Positions 43,649 to 52,489 of a DNA stretch of 64,000 nucleotides are shown piece by piece. The notes beneath the pieces were generated by a model that worked only from the letters and a program-made list of their open reading frames with translations, was not told the DNA's origin and ran no database searches. The DNA lies in assembly GCF_018986915.1 (NCBI RefSeq), contig NZ_CP076723.1, forward strand, positions 4,058,228 through 4,122,227. The letters run 5' to 3'. A program made the translations under genes and the position numbers. Within the stretch, counting starts at the first letter, position 1. Every line of letters begins with the position of its first letter. Origin of the DNA: Geomonas oryzisoli. GTDB lineage: Bacteria > Desulfobacterota > Desulfuromonadia > Geobacterales > Geobacteraceae.

Positions 43649-44806
43649 ATGAACATTCATGAGTATCAGGCCAAGGAGATACTGAATTCGTTCGGCATCC
43701 CCATACCTCGTGGTCGCGTGGCGCTCACCGCAGACCAGGTGGAGCGGGCGGCCAAGGAGATGGGGGGACGCTGCGTGGTCAAGGCGCAGATCTACGCCGG
43801 TGGACGCGGCAAGGCGGGCGGCGTGAAGCTCGTGCACCACCCGGAACAGGCCCAGGAGTACGCCAAGGAGCTGTTCGGCAAGACCCTGGTGACGCCGCAG
43901 ACCGGCCCCGAGGGGCTCAAGGTCCGGCGCATCCTGGTGGAGGAAGCGGTGGAGATCGCACGGGAGTTCTACCTCTCCATCACCCTGGACCGTAGCTCGT
44001 CGCGTTACGTCCTGATCGCCTCGGCCGAAGGGGGCATGGAGATCGAGGAGGTTGCCTCGAAGACCCCGGAGAAGATCCACACCCTCACCATCGACCCCTT
44101 CCTCGGACTGAGGTCGTACCAGGCGCGGCAGATCGCCCTGCAGCTCGGCCTGTCCGGGAGCGTCTGCGAGGACTGCGTCAACCTCATCCTCAACCTGTAC
44201 CGGGTCTGCCTGGAGAAGGACTGCGCGCTGGTCGAGATCAACCCGCTCGTGGTCACCAGGGCGGGGTGGCTCATGGCGATGGACGCCAAGGTCACCTTCG
44301 ACGACAACGCCATCTTCAGGCACCGCGAGTATCCGGACATGATGGACTACTCGCAGCTCGACCCGCTGGAGATCAACGCCGGCAAGTACGACCTTGCCTA
44401 CATCAAACTCTCCGGCTCCATCGGCTGCCTGGTTAACGGTGCCGGCCTCGCCATGGCAACCCTGGACGTCTTGAAGGAGTACGGGGGCGAACCGGCCAAC
44501 TTCCTGGACGTGGGGGGCGGTGCCACCCGGGAGAAGGTAGCCGAGGCCTTCAAGATCATCCTGCAGGACGCTGACGTGAAGGGGATCTTCGTCAACATCT
44601 TCGGCGGCATCATGCGTTGCGACGTCATCGCCCACGGCATCATCGAGGCCGCCAGCGAGGTGAACTGCACCCTCCCCATCGTGGTGCGCATGGACGGCAG
44701 CCAGGTCGAGGAAGGCAAGCGCCTTCTCACCGAGAGCGGCCTGAACGTGCAGTGCAGCGACAACCTGGGCGACGCGGCCTCGAAGATCGTCGGGATGCTT
44801 GGATAG
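43649..44806 (+). CDS. sucC: Succinyl-CoA ligase, beta subunit
   Basis: At 385 residues it has an N-terminal ATP-grasp domain ([27 protein letters not shown] near the nucleotide site) and a C-terminal CoA-ligase domain ([39 protein letters not shown]). With SucD it interconverts succinyl-CoA and succinate with ATP or GTP formation in the TCA cycle. GGAGATCAGG precedes the ATG. The two genes are adjacent (49-nt gap) and share a terminator. Geobacter species also use a succinyl:acetate CoA-transferase for this step, so the role here may be conditional. Confidence 0.97.
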   Translation: MNIHEYQAKEILNSFGIPIPRGRVALTADQVERAAKEMGGRCVVKAQIYAGGRGKAGGVKLVHHPEQAQEYAKELFGKTLVTPQTGPEGLKVRRILVEEAVEIAREFYLSITLDRSSSRYVLIASAEGGMEIEEVASKTPEKIHTLTIDPFLGLRSYQARQIALQLGLSGSVCEDCVNLILNLYRVCLEKDCALVEINPLVVTRAGWLMAMDAKVTFDDNAIFRHREYPDMMDYSQLDPLEINAGKYDLAYIKLSGSIGCLVNGAGLAMATLDVLKEYGGEPANFLDVGGGATREKVAEAFKIILQDADVKGIFVNIFGGIMRCDVIAHGIIEAASEVNCTLPIVVRMDGSQVEEGKRLLTESGLNVQCSDNLGDAASKIVGMLG

Positions 44807-44855
44807 CTCCCCCCTCCCCCAAGCGGAAGGGGATTCACATTAGGAGATCAGCCAT

Positions 44856-45749
44856 ATGTCCATACTGATAAACAGCTCGTCCAGAATAGTGGTCCAGGGG
44901 ATCACCGGCCGCAGCGGCCTGTTCCACACCCAGCAGTGCCGCGAGTACGGCAGCAACATAGTCGCCGGCGTGACGCCCGGCAAGGGCGGCATCCACATCG
45001 AGGGGATCCCGGTCTTCAACACGGTGGCCGAGGCGGTCAAGTACACCAACGCCAACGTCTCCATGATCTTCGTACCGCCGCCGGGGGCGGCCGACGCCAT
45101 CCTCGAGTCGGCTGCTGCCGGGTTGGAGCTTGCCGTCTGCATCACCGAGGGAATCCCGGTGCGCGACATGGTCCCGGTGAAGGCGGTGCTCAAGCAGAGC
45201 AAGATGCGCCTGGTCGGCCCCAACTGTCCGGGGGTGATCACGCCGGGCGAATGCAAGATCGGCATCATGCCCGGCCACATCCACCGCCCCGGCAAGATCG
45301 GCGTCGTATCACGCTCCGGCACACTCACCTACGAGGCGGTGAAGCAGCTCACCGACATGGGGCTGGGGCAGTCGACCTGCGTAGGGATCGGGGGGGACCC
45401 GATCATCGGCATGAACTTCATCGACGTCCTGAAGCTCTTCAACGAGGACCCGAATACCGAAGGGGTGTTCATGATCGGCGAGATCGGCGGGGCCGCCGAG
45501 GAAGATGCGGCGCACTGGATCGAGGAGCACATGAAAAAGCCGGTGGCGGCCTTCATCGCAGGGGTCACCGCACCGCCGGGCAAGAGGATGGGACACGCAG
45601 GCGCCATCATCACCGGGGGCAAGGGGAAAGCGGAGGACAAGATCCGCACCCTCACCGAGTGCGGCGTCACCGTCGCCACGAGCCCCACCAAGATGGGCGA
45701 AGCGATGCAGGCAGCCATCGCCGCCAAGGCAAACGGCAAGAAGAAGTAA
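44856..45749 (+). CDS. sucD: Succinyl-CoA ligase, alpha subunit
   Basis: At 297 residues it has a CoA-binding Rossmann domain ([34 protein letters not shown]) and the ligase domain with the phosphohistidine loop in [41 protein letters not shown] is the family signature. It carries the catalytic His that accepts phosphate and works as a heteromer with SucC. AGGAGATC lies before the ATG. It is the last gene of the operon, followed by a terminator. Confidence 0.97.
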   Translation: MSILINSSSRIVVQGITGRSGLFHTQQCREYGSNIVAGVTPGKGGIHIEGIPVFNTVAEAVKYTNANVSMIFVPPPGAADAILESAAAGLELAVCITEGIPVRDMVPVKAVLKQSKMRLVGPNCPGVITPGECKIGIMPGHIHRPGKIGVVSRSGTLTYEAVKQLTDMGLGQSTCVGIGGDPIIGMNFIDVLKLFNEDPNTEGVFMIGEIGGAAEEDAAHWIEEHMKKPVAAFIAGVTAPPGKRMGHAGAIITGGKGKAEDKIRTLTECGVTVATSPTKMGEAMQAAIAAKANGKKK

Positions 45750-45774
45750 TTATTCCACCTACCTCACAACAAGA

Positions 45775-45811
45775 AAGGGCACCCTCGAACAGCAGGGTGC
45801 CCTTTTCTTTT
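45775..45811 (+). terminator. Intrinsic terminator of sucCD
   Basis: An 11-bp perfect stem (AAGGGCACCCT / AGGGTGCCCTT) with an 8-nt loop is followed by a T-rich tract. Confidence 0.95.
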
Positions 45812-45860
45812 CGGTGATCGACAAGTTCCGTTGCCTGCCGTCATCCCTTTACACCGAAGG

Positions 45861-45965
45861 AGGGGACTGGCTCCGTCAGGTGCCTGTCCCCTTAGTGCTT
45901 GGGGGAGGTGGACCGAAGGGAGCGTTCCGCTAGAGGGACTGGCACCTAGCGGAGCCAGTCCCTTC
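45861..45965. repeat. BIME-like element, second copy, overlapping a gene end
   Basis: It has the same terminal hairpins (GGGGACTGGCTCC...GTGCCTGTCCCC and GGGACTGGCACCT...GGAGCCAGTCCC) and core (AGCGTTCCGCTAGAGGG) as 38627-38735. The right third lies inside the 3' end of the convergent Fe-S protein gene, whose TAG stop (45930-45932) is in the core. Confidence 0.88.
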
Positions 45966-46808
45966 GGTCGTCGTCGGGGGCAGCTTCCCCGCCGGTATCC
46001 TCCCCTCGCAGGGAACCTTCGTCTGGCACAGGCCGCACCCGGTGCTGGTTACCTGGAACTTCTCCCCCACCGCCTCGGGAACCGTCCCGTAGACATGCTC
46101 CCGGCAGAGGTCCTTGTCGTGCCCCTCCTTCGACAGCGCTCCCACGGGGCAGCGGCCGATGCAGGCCCCGCAGCTCCCCTCGCGGTACCAGAGACAGTTG
46201 GACCTGTGATCGGCGCTGGTGCGCGGGGTGGGGGCGAAACGGGCGTCGGTGACAACGCTGCCGAGGCGGTGAGCGATCCCGGCCGGGGTGATGAGGGCAT
46301 CGTTGAGGCTGAAGGTACCAAGCCCGGCGGCGTAGGCGGCATGACGCTCCGACCAGGAGGAGGCGATGCCGACCGGGCTGTCCCGGTACTCCCGCCAAGC
46401 CGGGTGCAGTTGCGGTGCCAGGGCCCGATATCCCGCATCGACCAGGAACTGCACCACCCGGCGACGCAAGGTGGCGTTGAACGCCTCGCCGTGCTGCCTG
46501 GTCTGCGCCCAAGGGCGAGAGGGATAGGTCGTCTCGGTGCGATTGCTGCGGCGGGTCGCTTCGGAGATGGGGAGTGCCCAGCAGATCACGGTGGCCGGGC
46601 GCCAGGGAGGCGCCTCCTGCTGCACCAGTTCCGTCGGGGTCATATGAAATGGCCCGATCACCTCCTGGTACTGCGCGAAAAGCGGATCGTCCGCCGCCGC
46701 GAACCCGATCAACGGCTCCGCAAAATAGGGCGATCCGTCTTCCGTAAACCGGTTGCCCGGCTCCTCGCTCACGAACTGCATCATCATCAGACAAAGCGTG
46801 TCTCTCAT
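45930..46808 (-). CDS. QueG-like 4Fe-4S protein (epoxyqueuosine reductase family, short)
   Basis: This 292-residue protein is related to QueG/COG1600. The N-terminal part contains TTYPSRPWAQTRQHGE and a cobalamin-region pattern (GIASSWSERHAAYAAGLGTFSLND, ITPAGIAHRLGSVVTD). Two Fe-S cluster motifs follow: SCGACIGRCPVGAL and TGCGLCQTKVPCEGR. True QueG (about 350-380 residues) reduces epoxyqueuosine in tRNA; this one lacks the C-terminal extension and may have another substrate. The start at 46808 has AGGAGGTG 7 nt upstream. The last dozen residues and the stop are encoded by the BIME-like element, so the C-terminus may have been altered by its insertion. Confidence 0.7.
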   Translation of the reverse strand: MRDTLCLMMMQFVSEEPGNRFTEDGSPYFAEPLIGFAAADDPLFAQYQEVIGPFHMTPTELVQQEAPPWRPATVICWALPISEATRRSNRTETTYPSRPWAQTRQHGEAFNATLRRRVVQFLVDAGYRALAPQLHPAWREYRDSPVGIASSWSERHAAYAAGLGTFSLNDALITPAGIAHRLGSVVTDARFAPTPRTSADHRSNCLWYREGSCGACIGRCPVGALSKEGHDKDLCREHVYGTVPEAVGEKFQVTSTGCGLCQTKVPCEGRIPAGKLPPTTTEGTGSARCQSL

Positions 46809-46984
46809 CGGTGGCACCTCCTGACTTGGAAACGGCATCACAGCTTACCATGTTCTTGAACGGCGCGAAGTTTTTTTAACTCATTTGGCATCTGCCTCGT
46901 TTAACAGAAGATTTTCGACACCGCTCACTGTCACGGGTGGCACATTATTTTTCTTAAATGCAGCTCTTTTGTTTACGGCCATTC

Positions 46985-47011
46985 TCAAGTACAGCTTACT
47001 TATCCCGATAA
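46985..47011 (+). promoter_or_regulatory. Candidate FliA (sigma28) promoter of the chemoreceptor gene
   Basis: TCAA (46985-46988), 15 bp, CCCGATAA (47004-47011) matches the flagellar/chemotaxis consensus TAAA-N15-GCCGATAA at 10 of 12 positions and lies about 60 nt before the chemoreceptor ATG, as expected for a late motility gene. Confidence 0.5.
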
Positions 47012-47078
47012 GTGTCCTGCGGGAGTGGAACGTTGTTCGGCAGAAGCACGTGACTGTAACACCGGCAAGGAGAAGCAG

Positions 47079-48263
47079 ATGAAGGAAATATTGAACTTTT
47101 ACCTCAACCTTACTATCAGGTTCAGGCTCGGCCTGCTGTGCGTTTGTTACAGCTTCTGCCTGATCGCCACCGCAGTCGCCGCCCAAGCCGATTCCTTGCC
47201 GATAAAGTACGGATCGCTCGCCCTCTTCATAATCCTCGGCGGCATCTTCGGCGCGATCAACATCTGGTCCATCAGGACCCCGCTGGTGCGGACCATGCGC
47301 TACCTGGAGACCATGGCGCAGGGGGACCTCAGCGAAGAGATCGTGGTCAACCGCCGCAACGAGATCAGCGATATGCTGAGGGCGCTGCAGAAACTGCAGG
47401 CGTCGATGCGCGGGATGATCCAAGGGATCCAGCGGACCGCCGACGAACTCGCCAGCGCCTCCAGTCAACTGAGCAATACCTCGCTGCGGATGGCGGAGGG
47501 AACGGTGCATGCCTCGCAGCAGTCCAGTTCCGTCTCCAGCGCCGTGGGAGAGATGGCCGGCGTCAGCAGCGACATCGCGCTCAGCTGCCAGAAGATGGCG
47601 GATCGGGCCGGAAGCACCAGCAGCGCGACCAGCAGGGGGGAAGAGACCATCACGCGCATGACCTCGGTGATGGGAGAGATCGAGCAGATGGTGTCGGGCA
47701 CGGTCGACGCCGTCAAGGCCCTGGGTGCCAACTCGGACAAGATCGGAAACATCGTGGTCGCCATCGAGGACATCGCCGACCAGACCAACCTCCTGGCGCT
47801 GAACGCCGCCATCGAGGCGGCCCGGGCCGGCGAACAGGGGCGCGGCTTCGCCGTGGTCGCCGACGAGGTCAGGATGCTGGCCGAACGCACCACCTCGTCC
47901 ACCCGCGAAGTGCAGTCCATCATCGCGTCGCTGCAGGGTGACGTTAAGAACGTGGTGGCACTGATGGAGCGCAGCGCGACCAGCGTCAGGAGCGGCACCG
48001 ACGACGTGCAGCATTCCAGCCACGCCATCGGAACGATCAAGGAGCACATCACGCCGCTGTTGGAGTACGTCGCGCAGGTCGCCACCGCGGCCGAACAGCA
48101 GTCGGCGACCACCACCAACATCTCCGAGAGCATGCGCCAGATCATCAACGTGGTACAGGAAACGGCGGGGGGAGCGCATGAGTCGGCCCGCGCGGCCGAG
48201 GACCTTGCCAATTCGGCGCGGTCGCTGCAGAACATGGTGAACCAGTTCAAGGTGGCGGCGTAA
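47079..48263 (+). CDS. Methyl-accepting chemotaxis protein without a periplasmic sensor domain
   Basis: At 394 residues, two membrane helices (about 14-34 and 46-68) are separated by only about a dozen residues, so no ligand-binding domain exists outside the cell. HAMP follows (about 70-120; ISDMLRALQKL), then a long helical signalling domain. Its tip IEDIADQTNLLALNAAIEAARAGEQGRGFAVVADEVRMLAERT contacts CheA and CheW. No C-terminal receptor-methylation pentapeptide is present. AAGGAG precedes the ATG. It could sense membrane state or work within receptor arrays. It is followed by a terminator lying between two inverted heptad arrays. Confidence 0.93.
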   Translation: MKEILNFYLNLTIRFRLGLLCVCYSFCLIATAVAAQADSLPIKYGSLALFIILGGIFGAINIWSIRTPLVRTMRYLETMAQGDLSEEIVVNRRNEISDMLRALQKLQASMRGMIQGIQRTADELASASSQLSNTSLRMAEGTVHASQQSSSVSSAVGEMAGVSSDIALSCQKMADRAGSTSSATSRGEETITRMTSVMGEIEQMVSGTVDAVKALGANSDKIGNIVVAIEDIADQTNLLALNAAIEAARAGEQGRGFAVVADEVRMLAERTTSSTREVQSIIASLQGDVKNVVALMERSATSVRSGTDDVQHSSHAIGTIKEHITPLLEYVAQVATAAEQQSATTTNISESMRQIINVVQETAGGAHESARAAEDLANSARSLQNMVNQFKVAA

Positions 48264-48266
48264 GGC

Positions 48267-48431
48267 AATTGACAATGGACAATTGACAACGCAACAGCCC
48301 CAAACTGGACAAACGAGATACCAAAGACAAAGGGGATGACCGGTGCCAAAAGGCATCACGGCCATCCCCTTATTTTTGCTCTCACAGCACCAGGGCTTTA
48401 GTTGTCCATTGTCAATTGTCCATTGTCAATT
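48267..48431. repeat. Inverted heptanucleotide arrays (AATTGAC/AATGGAC and GTCCATT/GTCAATT)
   Basis: Left array 48267-48287 is AATTGAC-AATGGAC-AATTGAC. Right array 48404-48431 is GTCCATT-GTCAATT-GTCCATT-GTCAATT, its reverse complement. They bracket about 115 nt that includes a terminator. The layout is that of the GTTCAAC arrays at 9907 and 19331 but with another heptamer. The right array ends 4 bp before the stop codon of the PrkA-like gene. Confidence 0.92.
48330..48377 (+). terminator. Intrinsic terminator of the chemoreceptor gene
   Basis: A long imperfect stem (AAGGGGATGACCGGTGCC with GGCATCACGGCCATCCCCTT) closes on AAAA and is followed by TATTTTT on the plus strand. Confidence 0.85.
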
Positions 48432-48434
48432 GAT

Positions 48435-50723
48435 CTAGACATGGAATTTACGGGCGAGGTCGTTGTCGATGACGTAGACGCAAATCTCCTTGGCGCACTG
48501 CTTGGTGTATTTGAACTTCTCTGAACTCAGGTTGTTGATCAGGAAGGTGACGTCGTCCCTGATCCGCTTGTCGTAGGTCCTGAAGGCCTCGGTGTCGAAA
48601 TCCTTGATGGCGCGGCGGAAGTTCGCGTTCTCCAGGAAGGGCTCCAGCACCTTCTCTTTCAGGTTGAAGACGTAACGGTCATGCAGCGACTGGAACAGCG
48701 CCGTCTCCTGGGCCCGTTTTCCTTCCACCATAATTTCCTGGGTCAACGTCCTTCCGGTGTACTCGCGTTGCGTCTCCTGCCGGAAGGCGAACCGCACCTC
48801 GTCCTCCACCTGGGCGCCCAGCAGGCGCCGTTCGATCCCCGCCAGGAACTCGTCGGTTATCTCCAGTTTTTCCCCGGTAAACCGGCAGACCTCCACGGCG
48901 CCCGGCTCGAAGTTGACGGCGAACATGTAGTGCAGGATGTCGCGCTCGATCTGGGCCTCGTTGTAGTAGTAGAGGGCTTCCTTCACTTCCTGGAGCACCA
49001 CGTAGTCGTAGTTGTGCACCAGCGACTCCATGAACCCGTCCGGGATCGACTCCTTCAGCTCCTTGTGCCAGCGTGTGAAGAAGGTGGACAGGTTGTTCAT
49101 GGTGATCATCTTATCCTTCCTGGCATAGGCGGAGTAGAAATCGGAGAAGATCTTGATGGATTCGCGCCCGGAGAAGCCGTGGTCCCCCTCGTGCTCGCTC
49201 TCGGCGATGATTTTCTTCCTGCGCTTCGCGTTCAGCCGCTTCCTGTCCTCCTCGGAGAGCCACTCCGGGATGTGCCCGGTATAGATCTCCATCTTCAGGA
49301 TCTGCAGGTTCTCGTCGCAGTAGAGCCGGTACTTCTCGGGATCGCCGATCCATTCCAGCAGCGCGTCGGACTTCACGTTCATCCTGGTGGAGATGATCAC
49401 CCGTGCGAAGTTGTGCAGCACCCGCGGCAGGAAGCTCGAGTCGATGTGCTTGCCGAAGATGTTGCGGTAAATCTCCACCTCGGTGTTCAGGTCCATGACG
49501 TAGGGGATGTTGATGAACTCGATACGGTCCGAGAAGGACTGCACCCCCTCGATGCTCCGCTCATCCTCGGGGTTCATGAGGGCGATGAACAGGCTCCTCA
49601 CGTTCTCCTCGATGTCCTCGACCTTGTGGATGCCTTCGCTGATGATGTTGTGCAGCTCCAAAAGCCGCTCGGCGTTGTGGGACTTCACGTCCATCAGGGC
49701 GTAGATGCCGTTGTTGGTCTTGGCGAAGTTGGAGAAGATGTACTTCACCTCGTTGCTGTCGCCTAACAGCAGGTCGACCTTCCTCTGCAGCATGTCGTTG
49801 GTGAGGATGTTCATCTTCATGGACTTGTCGCCCGGGTTGAACACCGTGATCCCCTCGCCCAGCCTGCGGTTGAAGCGGTAGGGGCGCACCTTGATCATGC
49901 GGAAGATGTCCGTGGGGTCGTCAAGCCGCGCCGAGAGCGCCTGAAAGATTGAGGTGCAGATGGTGCAGGGCGAATCGCGGAAGACCCAGTCGTACTCCTT
50001 CTCGGTGAAGAGCTTCCATTTGAAGGAATCGTTCTGGAACAGGTCGTCGAAAAAGGCGCGCCGCTGGGCCTTGTCGATCATGAGCAGCGGGCTGTCGTGG
50101 GACGGACAAGGCACCTCGACCACGTCGCCGCCCCGCAAAAGGGCTCTGGTGTCGATGTGGTCGTGGCTCTCCAGCTCGTACTCGTCGAGCAGGTGGGAGA
50201 GCTTCTCCACGAAGGCGTTGACCTGGTGCTCCTTGAAGGTCCCCAGGACGCGGCGGTCCAGGTGCCACACCACCTCGTAGGTCCTCCCCTCCTCGGTGCT
50301 CGCGTATTCCTCGAATTTCATCAGCACGTTGTTGAGGAAAGTGCTCTTGCCGGAACCGGGAGGCCCCTCGAAGATGTAGATCTTGTTCTGGCGCGCCCCG
50401 CTTTTCATGTCCGCCACGTGGTTCATGAAACGGTTGGCGAACAGGCGGTCGGCGAAGAAAGGGCGGTCCGAGTTCTGCACGAAGAGCTGCCGGGTGTCGT
50501 AGGGGACGAAGTTGATCGACTCGGGGTCTTCGGGATACTCGTCGTTCCCCTCGCTCACGTAGTTCCTGACCATGTCGTGGAAGAGCTGGAAGATGTTGCG
50601 CATCATCCGTTCCGGCTTCTCCGTGACGAGCTGCATGAACTCCTCGAACGACATGTGCGTGGCGTTCTTGTGCTCGACGATGGTGCGGCTCAACTGCCTT
50701 ATGACTGTCTCTAGATCTGGCAT
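48435..50723 (-). CDS. Second PrkA-like AAA+/kinase protein
   Basis: At 762 residues it is a diverged paralogue of the 683-residue PrkA encoded at 54003-56054. The AAA-type part has Walker A GPPGSGKSTFLNN (about residue 120) in place of GEPGNGKTF. It keeps the PrkA order of a nucleotide-binding core, a FNPGDKSMKMNIL insert, and a long helical C-terminal half (FSGRESIKIFSDFYSAYARKDKMITMNNLSTFF, then EVKEALYYYNEAQIERDILHYMFAVNF). PrkA proteins were described as serine kinases and more recently as AAA+ proteins with protease-like activity in Bacillus, so the biochemical role is open. It is the last gene of the operon, 14 nt after spoVR. Confidence 0.85.
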   Translation of the reverse strand: MPDLETVIRQLSRTIVEHKNATHMSFEEFMQLVTEKPERMMRNIFQLFHDMVRNYVSEGNDEYPEDPESINFVPYDTRQLFVQNSDRPFFADRLFANRFMNHVADMKSGARQNKIYIFEGPPGSGKSTFLNNVLMKFEEYASTEEGRTYEVVWHLDRRVLGTFKEHQVNAFVEKLSHLLDEYELESHDHIDTRALLRGGDVVEVPCPSHDSPLLMIDKAQRRAFFDDLFQNDSFKWKLFTEKEYDWVFRDSPCTICTSIFQALSARLDDPTDIFRMIKVRPYRFNRRLGEGITVFNPGDKSMKMNILTNDMLQRKVDLLLGDSNEVKYIFSNFAKTNNGIYALMDVKSHNAERLLELHNIISEGIHKVEDIEENVRSLFIALMNPEDERSIEGVQSFSDRIEFINIPYVMDLNTEVEIYRNIFGKHIDSSFLPRVLHNFARVIISTRMNVKSDALLEWIGDPEKYRLYCDENLQILKMEIYTGHIPEWLSEEDRKRLNAKRRKKIIAESEHEGDHGFSGRESIKIFSDFYSAYARKDKMITMNNLSTFFTRWHKELKESIPDGFMESLVHNYDYVVLQEVKEALYYYNEAQIERDILHYMFAVNFEPGAVEVCRFTGEKLEITDEFLAGIERRLLGAQVEDEVRFAFRQETQREYTGRTLTQEIMVEGKRAQETALFQSLHDRYVFNLKEKVLEPFLENANFRRAIKDFDTEAFRTYDKRIRDDVTFLINNLSSEKFKYTKQCAKEICVYVIDNDLARKFHV

Positions 50724-50737
50724 AGCTTATCCGCCTG

Positions 50738-52363
50738 TCACAGTATCTGTCGGCTGAGGACCTTGTCTTTCATGGTGTAGACCACCCGCTGCCAGGTAAT
50801 CTCCGGCTCTTCCACGCCTTCGCGCCCGGCGCTGCCGCGCTGCTGCTCTATCACCGCCTCGCTGGTCTCCAGCTGCACCGGCGCCCCCCACAGGTACTCG
50901 ATGCCGACCATGGTGTTGGCGATGTATTCCGAGACCAGCTGTTTCCCCTCGAAATGGTGCACCAGGTAGAGCATCCCCTCTTCGCCGCGCTCCGGGGCGA
51001 TCTCGATGTAGGGAGGATGGTACAGCGAGGCGAGCACCATGTCGCGGTAGTCGTTGGCGTCCCGGCTCTTGACGTAGTACTGCCAGACCATGCGCTGCGG
51101 GTCGAGCCGCTTTCCGGTGACGAAGAGGTCGTAGCGGTCGGTGAACTCCTGGTCCACGAAGTCCTTGATGAAGAGGTAGTCGCAGTAGTTGCTCCTGATC
51201 TTGAACAGGTACTCGTCCCCTTTGCCGGAGGCCGCGTCGAAGCGCTTCCTCTCTTCCCGGTCCGACAGCCGGTTGAACTCGTAGCCGGTCTTGCCCTTGT
51301 CGCCGTTCTCCTTCAGCTGGTACATGAGCCGCATGCCCAGCGCGTACGGGTTCATGCCGACCCTGGGCATCGAGGTGACACCGGCATGGACGCGGGCGAA
51401 ATCGACCTCGTGCCCCTTGATGCGGTCGTCCACCAGGAAGAGCTTTTCGTGCCAGTAGCTCGCCCACCCTTCGTTCATGATCTTGGTGCGGATCTGCGGC
51501 TGGAAGAAGATCGAGGTCTTGCGCACCACCTCGAGCACGCTGCGCATCCACTGGTTTTCGTCGCGGGCCAGGAACTCCGAGTTCTCGATCAGGAACTTCA
51601 TAAGGTCGCGCCGCTCCACCCGCTTCACGTTCTGGCTCTTGGCGAAGTGCGCCTCCATCTCCGGGTACTTGGCGGTCACCTCGGCGAAGAAGATGCGCTC
51701 CCCCTCCTCCCTGTTCTGGGCGATGGCGTCGTTGTAGCGCGCCACCTCTTTCAGGTACTCCCCTACCGGAAGCTTCTTCTCCACCTGGAGGAAGGTGTCG
51801 AAATAGTAATCGAGCCGGCTCGATGTGGCGGTTTCAGGCGCCATGAACAACGGCGAGAGCTCGTCATGGTAGCCGACCAGGTTGTCGATGGAGCGGGCGA
51901 ACTCGAGGATGTAGTCCACCCAGCGCCCCTTCTCGGCCCGCAGCTTCGCGATCACCCGCTTGTCCGAGAGCGCCTGACCGGTGAAGTCGTATTCCCAGGT
52001 GTGCCGGAAGTAGAGGTTGTTCTGGAAGAAATCGATATGGCCCAGCACGTGGTAGAAGATCATCACGTTGAGCCAGTCCGGGTTGTTGTCGTTGTAGAAC
52101 GAGATGGGCGGACGCGTGTTGATCACCGTCTCGTAGGGGTTGTGCGGGTAGAGCTCGTATTCCCCCTTGCCGCGCAGCACCTCCACGTCATGGACCCAGT
52201 AATCGTAAAGCGTCGGGATCATGACCTTGGGGGAGAGTTCGATGAGGTCGCGGTTGGTGACGATGTACTCCAGGCTCTCGTCGGTGAAGGAAAGCCCGGC
52301 GGCGCGCGCCCGCTCCTTGCACCCTTCCATGATCGCCTTGGTATGTTGGTTGATCAGTTCCAT
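50738..52363 (-). CDS. SpoVR family protein
   Basis: At 541 residues it has the family signature throughout: YDYWVHDVEVLRGKGEYELYPHNPYETVINTRPPISFYNDNNP, MIFYHVLGHIDFFQNN, and NEGWASYWHEKLFL, followed by HAGVTSMPRVGMNPYALGMRL. The conserved His/Glu pattern (GHIDF, EGWASYWH) hints at a metal site. SpoVR is named from a Bacillus cortex gene, but the family is common in Gram-negatives (E. coli YcgB), where it goes with stationary-phase or starvation responses; the reaction is unknown. GAGG precedes the ATG. It lies between the DUF444 gene and the second PrkA-like gene in one operon. Confidence 0.95.
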   Translation of the reverse strand: MELINQHTKAIMEGCKERARAAGLSFTDESLEYIVTNRDLIELSPKVMIPTLYDYWVHDVEVLRGKGEYELYPHNPYETVINTRPPISFYNDNNPDWLNVMIFYHVLGHIDFFQNNLYFRHTWEYDFTGQALSDKRVIAKLRAEKGRWVDYILEFARSIDNLVGYHDELSPLFMAPETATSSRLDYYFDTFLQVEKKLPVGEYLKEVARYNDAIAQNREEGERIFFAEVTAKYPEMEAHFAKSQNVKRVERRDLMKFLIENSEFLARDENQWMRSVLEVVRKTSIFFQPQIRTKIMNEGWASYWHEKLFLVDDRIKGHEVDFARVHAGVTSMPRVGMNPYALGMRLMYQLKENGDKGKTGYEFNRLSDREERKRFDAASGKGDEYLFKIRSNYCDYLFIKDFVDQEFTDRYDLFVTGKRLDPQRMVWQYYVKSRDANDYRDMVLASLYHPPYIEIAPERGEEGMLYLVHHFEGKQLVSEYIANTMVGIEYLWGAPVQLETSEAVIEQQRGSAGREGVEEPEITWQRVVYTMKDKVLSRQIL

Positions 52364-52385
52364 AACGGCCTCTTGCCAGCTATCG

Positions 52386-52472
52386 TCCCCTCCCCCGGAG
52401 GGGGAGGGTTAGGGAGGGGGACAATCCATCAACCTTCCCCCCTCCAACCTCCCCCCTCCGGGGGGAGGCTCG
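52386..52472. repeat. G/C-rich palindromic intergenic repeat, second copy
   Basis: CCCCTCCCCCGGAGGGGGAGGG followed by TTAGGGAGGGGG, and a second palindrome CCTCCCCCCTCCGGGGGGAGG, occupy the spoVR-DUF444 gap. It is the same family as 32793-32899. Confidence 0.78.
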
Positions 52473-52489
52473 CCAGAGGAAGGCGACGG

